DNA of 64,000 nucleotides. Source: Pyrenula massariospora (taxonomy: Eukaryota > Ascomycota > Eurotiomycetes > Pyrenulales > Pyrenulaceae). This document shows positions 56,801-64,000 of the stretch, piece by piece (the stretch's first letter is position 1; each line of letters starts with the position of its first letter). The DNA lies in NCBI GenBank assembly GCA_021030905.1, contig JAGFMI010000007.1, positions 868,001 through 932,000 of the forward strand, given 5' to 3'. Made by a program: the position numbers and the translations under genes. Below the pieces are notes generated by a model, which was not told the origin of the DNA, ran no database searches, and was given only the letters and a program-made list of their open reading frames with translations.

Positions 56801-59800
56801 CTCTCCTGCAGGATAACGGCCCTCGGCACCTTCATGTCGAATAGCTCAACTAGCCTCAATGGCTGGCCGTTGGCCAAAACCTTCAAAGCCTCTATAATGG
56901 CTGATACGTAAGCGGCTCCCGGCAGGATGATCTGGCCTTGAAAGACATGGCACTTGACCCAGGGAAATTCATTAGGGCGGAGTATATTGCGCCATCGCAT
57001 TTGGTCATGACTGTCGTCCGAAACCCTTCGACCGAGGAGCTCGTGGCTGTTATGATCGCGAAGACGTAAGTTGCGCGAGAGGCGAGATTCCTTCCAATGG
57101 ACCCTGCTATGATCCCAGCAGTAGGTTGGGAGCCCTTTGACCAAGCGCGGTGGCTGGGAATCACTAGTGGCAAAGGCACGCCGGTAGCCCTCAAAATCAA
57201 CGGACGATCTGGATCCAAAATGCTCCCAAAGGTATCCAATACCCCCGGAAAACGCTTCGATTTCATCATCATTACGTCTCATTGTACCGAAGTATGGTAA
57301 AGATGATCCCAGAGACGACTTGAATATCTGAGTAGCTGGACCCTTGAGCGCTGGATGCGGCCCGACCTCTATTACGATATCGAAAGGACCGGCAGTCCAT
57401 AAAGCACATTCAATGGCGGGAGCAAAAAGTACCGGTGATAACAGATTATCTACCCAGTACTGATCCTTGAGAGTTTCCAAGTCGTTGACCAGTAGCTCCG
57501 AATCTCCGCGAACACTCGATATCCACGTGCATTTCTCAGAGGGAGGAACAACCTCGATCTTGCACGCTTTCAGGGATTGGAGATAGGCAGCGGCGCTCGG
57601 CTTCATATGATGAGAGTGATACGCAGTATCGACGGCGAGCTTCCTTGCAAACGTCTTCTCCTCGTCAAAGTATGCTTTAGCTTCATCGATGGCGTCCAAG
57701 TTTCCAGATAAAGTGACGCTAGATGGAGCGTTTGCGGCGGCGACACTGATCCGTCCAGCATACTCAGGACGTGCACAGAACTGTGAGGCATTTTCAAGCG
57801 AGATCCCGACCGCTAGCATCCCTCCGCTCTGGCCAATAGGTCCCTTTGCAAGATTGGCATGAAATCCTCGGTAGTAGGCAATTCGAATAGCGTCCCAAGC
57901 GGAGATGATCCCCGCTGCATACACTGCGGCAATCTCGCCAGACGAATGACCAACAACAGCTTGGAAATTGACGCCGCATGCCTTTAAGAGATCGACAGTA
58001 GCGATCTGTATTGCCGAACATAGAGGCTGCGAGACTGTTGCGTCTTCCACACGCGAGGTGTCCTTTCCAGCCATGAGCTCTTGCTTGAGCGACCACTGAG
58101 GCGCATCAGTTTCGAGTGCTGCCAGCGATGCTTCACAATGCTCAATAGATTCCCGAAAAAGGGGACAGTGGGCGACAATGTTGCGGCCCATGGAGACCCA
58201 CTGGGCGCCTTGTCCGGTGAAGATGCCAAGTATGGCGAGCGGGCCGCGGGTAGTGTTTTGAAGTGGATGCGTGGCGCTAGTGCTTCCAGTGGGAGTGGTA
58301 GCGGCGTCTTGAGCGTAGGAGTCCATATAGGAGAGTAGCTTCTCACGCGTAGCACCTGAGAAGAAAGTGCGAAAGCCGAAGTCAGAGCGCCGACTCTGTA
58401 ATGTCCATGTTAAGTCTGCGAGGTCGAGGTATTTGTCTTCTCGGATGTACTTGGCGTAGGCTTTAACTGAAGATACCAAAGACACCTTGCTGTTGGCTGC
58501 AAATGTAAGTGGGCCCACGAAGCGCTCATCCTGGAGAAACTCCAGTGACTGCTCCTTGCGATTATATTGTGCAGCATCGAAGCTCTCAAGGATAACATGG
58601 GCGTTGGTTCCACCGAATCCAAAGCTATTTACACTAGCCCGCAAAGGTGTGCCGGCAATCTCGGGCCACGGCTGAGGCTCAGTAGGGACTTCAAGACGGT
58701 CGTAGAAAGGAGCAATATCGGGATTTAGTTCGGTGAAGAGCATGTTGGGTGGGACGATTCGATTTTGTATAGCAAGCGATGCCTTGAGTACTCCCGCTAG
58801 ACCAGCGCAACCCTCAAGGTGTCCGATGAGGGTCTTGATTGAACCTACTAATAGCTTTCCCGGCGCCGATTGGTTGGGCGGTTGTTGAGCATCCTCCTCA
58901 GGAAAGAACGCGTCCCTTATTGCTCGGGCTTCTACAGGGTCTCCGGCTCGTGTTCCCGTTCCATGGACCTCGAAGAACTGGCAGCGGTCAACCAAGGGAT
59001 CCAAAGCAGCGTCTCGGTACGCCTGCTTGATCAGAGCTGTTTGAGCCAAAGCGCTTGGAACAGTTATGCCTTTAGTACGTCCGTCAGAGTTGACTGCCGT
59101 GCCTCTAATTACAGACTCGATGTGATCTCCATCACAAATTGCCTGGTTTAGGGGCTTCAGGACAACTGCCGCAAAACCCTCACCTCGAGCATATCCATTG
59201 GCCGAACTATCCCACATCCGGGAGCGAGAATCCGGCGAGAGCATATGGAGGTTCGACTCGGCAATAAACATCGTTGGATCTACGATGAGGTTGGCGCCTC
59301 CGACTATGGCCAGTTTGGACTCGCCATTTCTTAGACTTTGGACGGCTTGGTGTAGTGCGACCAAGGAGCTGGAGCATGCCGTATCTATAGTCATAGAAGG
59401 TCCCTTGAGGTCAAAAAAATACGAAACTCGATTAGACAGAATGCTTCGCGCTGTTCCGGTTGCGAAATATGTTGGGATCGTCTCGATATCGCGCTCTTGA
59501 ATATTTTCAAAATCCCCATTCATAAGCCCGGCATACACTGAGGTGAGCGAACCTTGGACTTGGTCCAGAGGGCAGCCAGCTGATTCCAGTGCTTCATAAA
59601 CCGTTTCTAGAAGTATACGTTGCTGAGGATCCATCTCATCAGCTTCGAGCGGGCTGATATTGAAGAACGACGCGTCGAAAAGACGCGTATCTTCGGATAG
59701 CAAATAGCCCTTGGCCTGGACGTCGGTGCTGCCATGGTGTTCGCCATTTTCATGGTAAAACTTGGAAAGATTCAATCTCTCCGAGGAGAAAGAGCTCAAG

Positions 59801-59901
59801 ACGTCCTTAGGGTCTCTGAGGAGCCCCCACAGCTTGGATGGGGAGTTTGCATTGCCGGGAAAGCGACATGATGAGCCGATGATGGCGATTGGTTCGGACA
59901 T
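47851..59901 (-). CDS. Hybrid PKS-NRPS megasynthase, intronless, 4016 residues
   Basis: Domains in order: KS (about 1-430; Cys176 in DTACSSS, His in EVHGTGT), AT (Ser653 in GHSSGE), DH (His985 in CHVFQGQIILPG), C-methyltransferase (LEIGAGTGGTT near 1430), a degenerate ER stretch without an NADPH motif (about 1800-2100), KR (GMTGDLGQS at 2118, Tyr2257 in GQANYHAAN), ACP (Ser2435 in GFDSLL), C (HHIIMDG near 2716), A (YTSGSTGTPKG at 3191, NCYGPTETS, NGKVDR), T (Ser3609 in LGGSSLL) and a terminal R/Dieckmann-type domain (LTGSDTFLG near 3690; Tyr3835 and Lys3839 in GYTASK). All carrier and catalytic residues checked are present. It should build a methylated, partly reduced polyketide, join one amino acid and release a tetramic acid or aldehyde. 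The dead ER is served in trans by the neighbour at 60538. Confidence 0.98.
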   Translation of the reverse strand: MSEPIAIIGSSCRFPGNANSPSKLWGLLRDPKDVLSSFSSERLNLSKFYHENGEHHGSTDVQAKGYLLSEDTRLFDASFFNISPLEADEMDPQQRILLETVYEALESAGCPLDQVQGSLTSVYAGLMNGDFENIQERDIETIPTYFATGTARSILSNRVSYFFDLKGPSMTIDTACSSSLVALHQAVQSLRNGESKLAIVGGANLIVDPTMFIAESNLHMLSPDSRSRMWDSSANGYARGEGFAAVVLKPLNQAICDGDHIESVIRGTAVNSDGRTKGITVPSALAQTALIKQAYRDAALDPLVDRCQFFEVHGTGTRAGDPVEARAIRDAFFPEEDAQQPPNQSAPGKLLVGSIKTLIGHLEGCAGLAGVLKASLAIQNRIVPPNMLFTELNPDIAPFYDRLEVPTEPQPWPEIAGTPLRASVNSFGFGGTNAHVILESFDAAQYNRKEQSLEFLQDERFVGPLTFAANSKVSLVSSVKAYAKYIREDKYLDLADLTWTLQSRRSDFGFRTFFSGATREKLLSYMDSYAQDAATTPTGSTSATHPLQNTTRGPLAILGIFTGQGAQWVSMGRNIVAHCPLFRESIEHCEASLAALETDAPQWSLKQELMAGKDTSRVEDATVSQPLCSAIQIATVDLLKACGVNFQAVVGHSSGEIAAVYAAGIISAWDAIRIAYYRGFHANLAKGPIGQSGGMLAVGISLENASQFCARPEYAGRISVAAANAPSSVTLSGNLDAIDEAKAYFDEEKTFARKLAVDTAYHSHHMKPSAAAYLQSLKACKIEVVPPSEKCTWISSVRGDSELLVNDLETLKDQYWVDNLLSPVLFAPAIECALWTAGPFDIVIEVGPHPALKGPATQIFKSSLGSSLPYFGTMRRNDDEIEAFSGGIGYLWEHFGSRSSVDFEGYRRAFATSDSQPPRLVKGLPTYCWDHSRVHWKESRLSRNLRLRDHNSHELLGRRVSDDSHDQMRWRNILRPNEFPWVKCHVFQGQIILPGAAYVSAIIEALKVLANGQPLRLVELFDMKVPRAVILQESRSSELITTLRRVHESALPQDGLFVSAEFVCYIVSDDASETLERTCSGRVHIHLGGSSCDEPLSQLKVPPTLKPVDIERFYASLRELGLDYQGPFLGMKSAHRTLAYASAAASWEAAELGDSYSLHPSILDVGFHAIFAAFASPSSGQMWAPYLPVGIRRATIDLGNCPKAVEEGISAQINAIVTTSSARSLEGDLQISFGSRVGVQVEGLQLLAASEAKASTDRLWFSKTLWDFDISTNTDNEEPQLGVEDEDMVDAAERTALYYYRALFDEISNREVQNFQWHHQLFVRAARHQLDLIRAGRHHTVKPEWMRDSRETVFKLSDKHKDSVDLVLMQALGENLSSIVRGEKQVLELMMENGMLNRFYEEGSGFVLLNQYIARYLRQITHRYPQANILEIGAGTGGTTKKLFDAIGDSFSSYTYTDISSGFFEKAAKKFEEKRHKMVFKTLDVEKDVVEQGFAEGSYDVIVAANVLHATRYLGQTMRHVRRLLKPGGYLVLMELTGDLLRLGFIMGTLTGWWFGPQVSDEGRRWSPGISPPQWDEILQANGFSGVDSIDFDMPNPTKRSFCTIVSQAVNEKANVLRNPLLYLSHISSPQKLLIIGGETLPVAKVIRDLKNMLAPWKAAISAVSDINHLNSEDLKGERVSVISLTELDQPFFANQVTAERLEKIQLLLAASDSILWVTTGCSSDNPESNMFVGIGRALWTENKDINLQFLDIRKPSQPLPTIIVESFLRLTLSKLPDYVGNDILWTTEPELAWDGRRLLIPRVVPDASRNERYNAGRRAVLKETSLQNSIVELMASEGVVSLQATDQISQNQIKPEYSLLDVQLSVSLPLEDQEYFICYGFVAQTSYKAVALSKINRSSITCKSSNILLVDLPSDKEASTLKALAGQITARGLLSNIPRSGAILVYEPHEALAEAILRCSPWKDREVYFATSKVASSTPKGWIAVHPYALENSIKQDCPANIKVVIDFSSSESRNIRPCLPNNHVFRRFEPEYVEPENQACAFSEVLAHAYADVLAASISEDEPALVPVQNIFGSSLSTVAYPTVVDWRQHSPVKVAVKPLATDGMFSPSKTYFMVGMTGDLGQSICGFMINNGARHIVITSRRGQVDPTWLESMERKGAFIRVYKMDVTSRDSIMLTYDEIKRSMPPIAGVCNAAMVLQDKLFLDMDADMLNNTLKPKVNGSKYLDELFSKATLDFFVFFSSVVAVSGNGGQANYHAANLFMESLTANRRARGLAASVIHIGMVVDAGYVVRAGRKFEDYLRKLFFMPLSESDVHHLFAEAIFASPAESQVNADICMGLEPFKDHPDAQSRPPWYTNPRLAHLIVKSEGDLEDQRQKSGTVVSIKRNLEEAESPEVAHFILQKSFSSKLESMMQLDPGSVNLNVPLLDLGFDSLLAVEVRAWFLKEMDVDIPILRFLSGDTVHEICLDAASQYLSMRADGIQKEATTTALEAIRETAQDDSESSAVSREGEGNSSSPGNDSHSESDIAKYTSSMSQLTGSGTPFSTHSDDARTTSTSVSPLTPASMNDAGSGLFASPRVRDIIKVEEMSYAQSRLWFLAQYLDDPKAFNIAISYSINGRLDKPRFQSALAKIMSHHMTLRTCYYSDPDSGKPSQGILWSAPSSLKYIETSEQKDVDQEFSSLQNREWDLDYGDTFSATLISRGEEFHTIIFGYHHIIMDGVGWYIFLQDLKRAYEMKPLSPARKQYIDASVEERRAVERGEFDDQIGFWKSKYAQLPEVIPFLPIASATSRRQLRRYNSHTVNREAGAKLVAEIKNASRALRVTPSHFHLATIQVLLSKLLKMEDICIGVTDANRSDESLANTMGFFLNLLPLRFKFKQNEKFSDLVQRTSKEVLDGLKNSKVPFDVILENLRVPRDASYSPLFQIAFNYRVGAMAELSFGECQMHLESLKDAENSYEIGFGIFETPAGSCSLQITCQSYIYSRDAGNLLMDAYVNLLEGLSSNFSLKVSEYALFDKAKAQEGLLLGTGRRKTWDWPDSLSERVDAMIAYHENSNAIIDENGELTYAQLSNKIEKVVAAIQEKKCPPGSPVATLCQPSTDLVVSMLAILRQGHIYVPLDVNVPRSRQAAILADCKPALLLCHQDTQEDACHLLDSSTSVVNVSDLSTTATVRTLSPRIARSKEPAFLFYTSGSTGTPKGILLSQFGFVNHLALKTEKLSLGQEMVLQQSSFGFDMSLTQIFCALANGGTLVIVPQRSRGDPVELSRLMMEHKVTFMIATPSEYSMLLRYGEESLRRCSSWKHACMGGEVITQQLVQSFSALNNRHLNLTNCYGPTETSLAASFERLPINSSQLINMPDLASVGKVLPNYSIYIVDEACQPLPVGYPGEICIGGAGVGLGYLNLPQLTKSKFVHNPFASKEDVVRGWTKMFKTGDRGYLCADGSLVFIGRQEGDTMIKLRGLRIDLEDIASTIKQAAPELIAEAAVIVRGEPQALIAHVVPHTGKEESINRAALWSLSQSLPLPAYMRPAVIAPLDRLPLTPNGKVDRGALGSIALPTLPYEDDGSGEMLSIEEGELFLIWEEVLSQATTSKVAIKRDSDFFLLGGSSLLLMQLQGAIKETLGVQVPINDLYKASTLGRMAALLSGRKEQQDPMESIDWVKETHYSGSPSSFPTTEDSPIKNSRREILLTGSDTFLGAELLQTLIDDSSVRKIHCVAFPVNATKKVPRSNKIVRYPGTLHASTLGLSREDIATLQAQVDLIIHAGSVGHCLNNYSSLRTPNLQSLRFLTDLALPRRVPIHFRSSNRVVLLSGQQSLPPIPVSQHFPPLDGSEGYTASKWAGERFLENVARETGLEVCIRRHCAVTGESAPREDALNSLLRFTLLQRAAPRFQNFAGYFDFRDVGEVARQIVGQALHGSGGAVKRDDAAAWIAEVCPSVKSMTVVHHSSGVKIPVGRFAQRMEEIHGEEFQEVEIAEWIAGAKKKGLDPLISTYLEALIQRDEVISFPYIGERLEA

Positions 59902-60537
59902 GCTGGCGGAAGAGGCGGAAGAATTGTCACGTGATTAGAGCCAAGACTGCGGATTTAACTTTTATGATTGATCGCACTGCGGCAACTAGATATATACAAT
60001 GGGCACCCAGTGCCATGAATGCAGCTTCAAAAATATGGCTGCAATCTTGAATTTCGGCGGTGTACTGGCCTGTGTAGAAGGCGTGGACATGTAAGTTAAC
60101 TGCCTGAGTGCCACCTAGTGACGCGTTTTACTCAAGTAAGGCGGTGAATCGTGCTCACCATTTCTGGAATGCCGACAACACGGGAAAATTGGCTGTCCGC
60201 CGCAGAAGATTCAATGTAGAGGCTCATGTGCACACTGCAATATTCCGAGAGGCTGACGGGAATTTGTTAAATAACTTGACTCAATCTTTACTAACTCCGG
60301 CGTGCCGTCGGCGTGTATTCGCTCGTTGCTCATAACGCAATTCGTTTGGTAAGACAGAGCCGAGCTCATTCGACAAGTGTGAGCTCCTTTGCCATCACAT
60401 TGAGATCTCCACATATTGATTCGAATGTAAATAGATCCGCCAAGACTGAAGAAGGGGGGAAGAGAACTGAGAACGAGAACAACAATAGCAGAATTAAACC
60501 GAAGATTCTCTAGCCACACGGACCTTCTTCCGAACAA
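59902..60537. promoter_or_regulatory. Divergent promoter of PKS-NRPS and trans-enoyl reductase
   Basis: 636 bases separate the two starts, which fits co-regulation of partner enzymes. An inverted CGG triplet CGG-N4-CCG lies at 60298-60307, the type of site bound by Zn2Cys6 factors. No gene is seen, and no cluster regulator is encoded in the window. Confidence 0.5.
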
Positions 60538-61656
60538 ATGGAATCCCTCCCTTTAGTTCAACAAGCTCTCAAGGTCTATGGACCAAGGCACGTCAGGCTG
60601 ACTGAGGGGTGCGAGCTTCCACAACCTGAGCATGATGAGGTCCTTGTACGAGTGAAGTGCGTGGCGCTCAACCCGGTTGATGCAAAGGCGCTCGACATGT
60701 CTCCTATGGTAGGAGCGACGCTTGGATGCGACTTCGCCGGCGACCTGACCTTCATCGGTCCGTCAGTCACGAACCACCAACTAAAGATAGGAGACCGGGT
60801 CTGCGGGTGCGTCTACGGCAATCACCCTGATCGGCGAGATAATGGTGCTTTTGCTCAGTATGTTGCGGTTCCTGGCGACCTGATCTATCGACTGCCGCCT
60901 GACATGTCGTACCAGAAGGCGGCAAGTCTCGGAGTAGGGATGTCGACAGTAGGAATGGCATTGTACCATGCATGGAAACTACCTTTACCGTATGGGACGG
61001 TCGAAGCATCAATGTCAAGCAGAATGGAGATGAGCCCTTCTATAGCGTCCAACCACCAGTCATCTTTCGCACTCGTCTATGGGGGAAATACGGCGACAGG
61101 GGCTTTGGCGCTGCAGATGCTGCGGAAATCCGGTCTTGTTCCAGTTTCTACATGCTCCTCCCGAGCTTTTGATAGAGTGAAGGCGCTAGGTGCGGCAGAA
61201 GTCTTCGACTATCAGTCCCCAACCTGCGGCGACGAAATCAGACGCTACACTGGTGACAGACTCTCGTACGCCCTTGACTGCATTACAAATATAGCCTCGA
61301 TGAGGATTTGCTATGCGGCCATAGGCAGCGGGGGTGGCAAGTACATGGGTCTGGATCCGTTCCCCATCCGAGCTCATACGCGTCGCGACGTCAAGCCAGA
61401 CTGGATCTTGACCTTCACCATGTTCAACAAGGCCCTAGACCTACCGCGCCCATTCGGAAGACCTGCGAGACCGAAGGACAGGGCATTCGCCGAGAGCTGG
61501 TTTCGGGGCACGCAGATAATGTTGGACACCCCTGGCCAGATCGAAACGCACGCCATTGAGGAGGGTGGAGTCGGATTAGCTGCCGTGGTAAAGGGACTCG
61601 ATAGGATGCGTAAGGGCGATGTGAAAGGAGTCAAGGTGGTATACAGGCTTTCATAG
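60538..61656 (+). CDS. Trans-acting enoyl reductase for the PKS-NRPS
   Basis: A single-exon, 372-residue MDR/zinc-free alcohol-dehydrogenase-fold protein of the LovC/ApdC/TenC type. Motifs include DEVLVRVKCVALNPVDAK, GCDFAG, DRVCG, GAFAQYV, the NADPH loop VYGGNTATGALALQ and a substrate-side segment PFPIRAHTRRDV. No zinc-ligand cysteines or histidines are seen in the usual places. It supplies the enoyl reduction that the degenerate ER region of the synthase cannot do, acting on selected chain lengths. The divergent arrangement with the synthase is typical of such pairs. Confidence 0.94.
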   Translation: MESLPLVQQALKVYGPRHVRLTEGCELPQPEHDEVLVRVKCVALNPVDAKALDMSPMVGATLGCDFAGDLTFIGPSVTNHQLKIGDRVCGCVYGNHPDRRDNGAFAQYVAVPGDLIYRLPPDMSYQKAASLGVGMSTVGMALYHAWKLPLPYGTVEASMSSRMEMSPSIASNHQSSFALVYGGNTATGALALQMLRKSGLVPVSTCSSRAFDRVKALGAAEVFDYQSPTCGDEIRRYTGDRLSYALDCITNIASMRICYAAIGSGGGKYMGLDPFPIRAHTRRDVKPDWILTFTMFNKALDLPRPFGRPARPKDRAFAESWFRGTQIMLDTPGQIETHAIEEGGVGLAAVVKGLDRMRKGDVKGVKVVYRLS

Positions 61657-62763
61657 CGCTTAGTTGGCTCCATCTCATCATTACCTACGCTTGGGCATCG
61701 GCGCTCGTTCTGCATGATTCATAGTAGCTTTCGGTAGATGAAGCATTCTTCGGAAAGCTCGATGATTTAAAAATATTCGTTTGATCGTGACCTTGTCGCT
61801 TGCGACTCATTAGCACAACCTTACTAGATGGGATAGTCGAATATGCGACTTTTAGCAGAATACTTGATCTATATTATATTTCCAGTCCATTAATCGAAGT
61901 GAGAGACATCAGATGACTCTTACACCATTCCGAAATGCTTGAAACCGTACTATTGCTCGGACCCCTATCGTTTCCAACACTAAATAGATTTCTTGTTGCA
62001 ATAATACGACAAGCCACCATCAATTCCTTATCCCGCACCACGGTGATCAGGCATAGACTAAGGTATCCTGCCGCGTCTCACCTCGTGACAAACGATGGCT
62101 GATCGCTCTGATATGCATTGGTACGTAGCAATTGGTAAATAGGTTTTCTTGTACTCCACGCTATCTTTTCTCCCTGAGTATCTTACAGGGCCGTTGGAGA
62201 GTTTGCAACGAGTATTCAAGGATGTTTTGTGATGTCTCGGGCTCCCTAAGCCGGAAAACACCCGGATTCTCTGGATATTACTAGCTTTTCGCAAGATGTT
62301 CATTCCTTACATCGTCCCTCAAGGCAAAGATGACGCTATAGACTCTTCTATAGAGATTTTAATTTTCGGGTGCGGATTGATCTGACTTGACCTCTGTGGC
62401 ATTTGAAAGATTCGCTCATCGGTGTACTGCCCAGTATAGCGAGAGATATGCCTTGAGTGATGATATGTATCTGCATAGTTTTAGAGCAAGACACCCACGT
62501 ACTCGTCATGTTTCTAATCTAACTTCGTAGGTAGAGTTCATCATTTGGGTAACAGCCCTCAATTCCACTGAATTTGAGTGACTTTCTGTCTATTATGAAG
62601 AGAATTTAATTTCCAAAGGACCTAAAAGACCATTGGAAAAGGCTAAGTGGTCTTATGCAAGCCAAATACCTTCACACATTCTGCTGTGAACATGTCTAAT
62701 TTTTCGCGGCCATGGCCGATGATTTTGTAGCATCTTCCAGGCAATCCACGGCACCCCGAATTA
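61657..62763. other. Convergent intergenic space
   Basis: The 3' flanks of the enoyl reductase and cytochrome b5 genes. About 1.1 kb, AT-rich, no gene or repeat recognised. Confidence 0.5.
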
Positions 62764-63307
62764 TCATAAAACAATGACACTGGAACTTCGCGTGTAGCGA
62801 TATATCGCCATAGCCAGTGCGCTACATAAAAACATGACAAGGTATAATCCGACACTCGACTGCGATTGCCCTGATTTGGCTGCCATTTTCGATCCGGCTT
62901 CGACCCTAACTGGCTCAGGCTGGCCTGACTAAAGAACAAGATAACGTTAAGCAGCCGAACCAAAAGATTTCGAAAGCATCTCATAAACTCACCGCTCCCT
63001 CGACGACACCGACCTGGAGGGTCGCAAGGACCTCTCGTGCCTCGTCGCTGTGACCCACGTCCTCGAAGTCCCCGCTGGCGTCCTGTCCCGCTTGGTCAAG
63101 CAAAACATCCTCACCACCCCTGTATATAGAGTCTCAGCAAAAAGAAAAAGAAAAAGAAGCTCCTTTTCTAGCTAGGTGTCGGGAACATACTTACGGATGC
63201 TCATCGATGAACCGCGTCACATCGTACACTCTGTTGTGGATGACGAGGTAGAGGTCGCTCTTCGTTCTATGTTCGAACGCTTCCGTCCGTGTGAATTGCT
63301 TAGGCAT
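62764..63307 (-). CDS. Tail-anchored cytochrome b5 (cluster), three exons, 134 residues
   Basis: Exons are 63307-63195, 63119-62993 and 62928-62764; introns 75 bases (GTAAGT...ACAG) and 64 bases (GTGAGT...TTTAG) join in frame. The start [18 protein letters not shown] leads to [19 protein letters not shown], giving the first heme-ligand His in HPGG, and [10 protein letters not shown] gives the second. A short polar linker is followed by the hydrophobic anchor [17 protein letters not shown] and a tail YTRSSS. It would be an endoplasmic-reticulum electron donor to P450s or other oxidases. No exon is long enough to stand out as an open frame. Position beside a P450 suggests a dedicated redox partner. 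Confidence 0.9.
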
Positions 63308-63773
63308 CGCAGCGAAGGGAACAATGAGGGAGCATGAGCGCCGCCCCCTACTCAAAGATGACAGCCATATCGAGAATGGATGTCTGGCGGGGGTTGCGGT
63401 AACTCCACAACTTTTTGGAGCGGGACGTTGTGTTGCACGACATGCCGTACCGGCAGCGTCCGAGACATCACGGTTTCCGTGGACCGGGGAATGGGTAGGA
63501 ACATAGGTATTGTGGTCTCGGAGATAAGAAGCTTAGAATCCTTTCTTGCAGTGTTACTAAGCTAACAGCAGTACACTTGCCAGTAATGGTAAGAGGCTCA
63601 GCTCTTGGTAATATCTTATATTCTATGACAGATCGGAGATAACTGCATCTCTAAGGACGCTGGAAAAGGACTGGTGCACTTTGCTTTTATTGTCTTTACG
63701 CAAACGAGTGATATCAGAATCAACTCTGCGGTCTATTTAAGGTAATTCCGTGGAGGGTGTTGAATGACTGCTC
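63308..63773 (-). other. Cytochrome b5 promoter region and P450 3' flank
   Basis: The space between two minus-strand genes. No gene is supported. Confidence 0.45.
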
Positions 63774-64000
63774 TCAGGCTGGCATGACGGCAATTTTGAC
63801 CCCGTTTGTGTTCACGGGTCCAACCCGCATAACGGGAATATAGCCTTTGGAATCCCGATTTTCGATGGTTTTGAAAAGGCGAGCAAACCTCGCAACCATG
63901 TAGCTCGCTTCAGTGGTGACCAAGAGTTGGGCGGGACAGCGTCTCGGTCCTCCTCCAAAGGGCACAAAATTCCAATAAGGACGTAGATTATTCCATCGCT
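63774..64000 (-). CDS. Cytochrome P450, CYP52-like, C-terminal end only (cut by window)
   Basis: The frame enters from the right edge and ends at TGA 63776-63774. Visible sequence runs RWNNLRPYWNFVPFGGGPRR, then CPAQLLVTTEASYMVARFAR, with the heme-ligand Cys in FGGGPRRCPAQ. The CPAQ form with the following TEASY helix is typical of CYP52-type fatty-acid or alkane omega-hydroxylases and relatives found in metabolite clusters. About 75 codons are seen, roughly one seventh of a P450. It is the second P450 of the cluster and lies next to the cytochrome b5 gene. Confidence 0.9.
   Translation of the reverse strand, partial: RWNNLRPYWNFVPFGGGPRRCPAQLLVTTEASYMVARFARLFKTIENRDSKGYIPVMRVGPVNTNGVKIAVMPA

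Noticed and set aside
62643-62984. Minus-strand frame of 113 codons
   Set aside because: It overlaps intron 2 and exon 3 of the cytochrome b5 gene in the wrong frame.
1-64000. CRISPR arrays, operons, ribosome binding sites, rRNA genes
   Set aside because: The sequence is eukaryotic; no regularly spaced repeats and no rRNA core sequence were seen.

Overview
The window is nuclear DNA of a filamentous ascomycete (Pezizomycotina). The support is short spliceosomal introns of about 46-140 bases with GTRNGT...CTAAC/CTGAC...YAG signals, a Woronin-body hex1 gene (a marker of Pezizomycotina), a DUF3176 membrane protein, a Clr5-ankyrin protein, a GH11 xylanase and a fungal PKS-NRPS cluster. I cannot fix the class or genus from sequence alone. 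Most genes here are split, so exon joins were worked out by hand from splice signals and reading phase.

Left part (1-37 kb): the 3' end of a BEACH/WD40 protein gene; an alpha/beta hydrolase with an Asp nucleophile; a tRNA-Leu(UAG) with a 13-base intron set among inverted and direct repeats; a secreted GH11 xylanase; a 754-residue orphan membrane glycoprotein; a DUF3176 gene stopped by one in-frame TAG; a TPR-SET (SMYD-like) protein; hex1 with its SRL peroxisome signal; a secreted CBM18-chitin deacetylase gene that also carries one in-frame TAG; a five-exon Clr5-ankyrin protein; and a short-chain dehydrogenase. Three copies of one small inverted-repeat element (21.57, 29.82 and 37.11 kb), each with its own 3-bp target duplication, mark recent transposition.

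Right part (37.5-64 kb, open at the right edge): a secondary-metabolite cluster. Four genes lie in tandem on the minus strand (P450, DHA1-type MFS transporter, O-methyltransferase-like protein, SDR). They are followed by an AIF/NDH-2-like flavoprotein (+), an intronless 4016-residue PKS-NRPS (-), a trans-acting enoyl reductase (+) sharing a divergent promoter with it, a tail-anchored cytochrome b5 (-) recovered from three small exons, and the C-terminal end of a CYP52-like P450 (-). The synthase reads KS-AT-DH-MT-(degenerate ER)-KR-ACP-C-A-T-R. The expected chemistry is a methylated, partly reduced polyketide joined to one amino acid and released as a tetramic acid or aldehyde, then tailored by P450s, SDR, flavoprotein and the OMT-like protein.

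The gene set (PKS-NRPS, trans-ER, P450, SDR, OMT-like protein) resembles 2-pyridone alkaloid clusters such as leporin, in which the OMT-like protein is a SAM-dependent pericyclase. The OMT-like protein here has an unusual glycine motif, which makes it the most interesting candidate in the window. No pathway transcription factor is visible, so the cluster probably continues beyond 64 kb.
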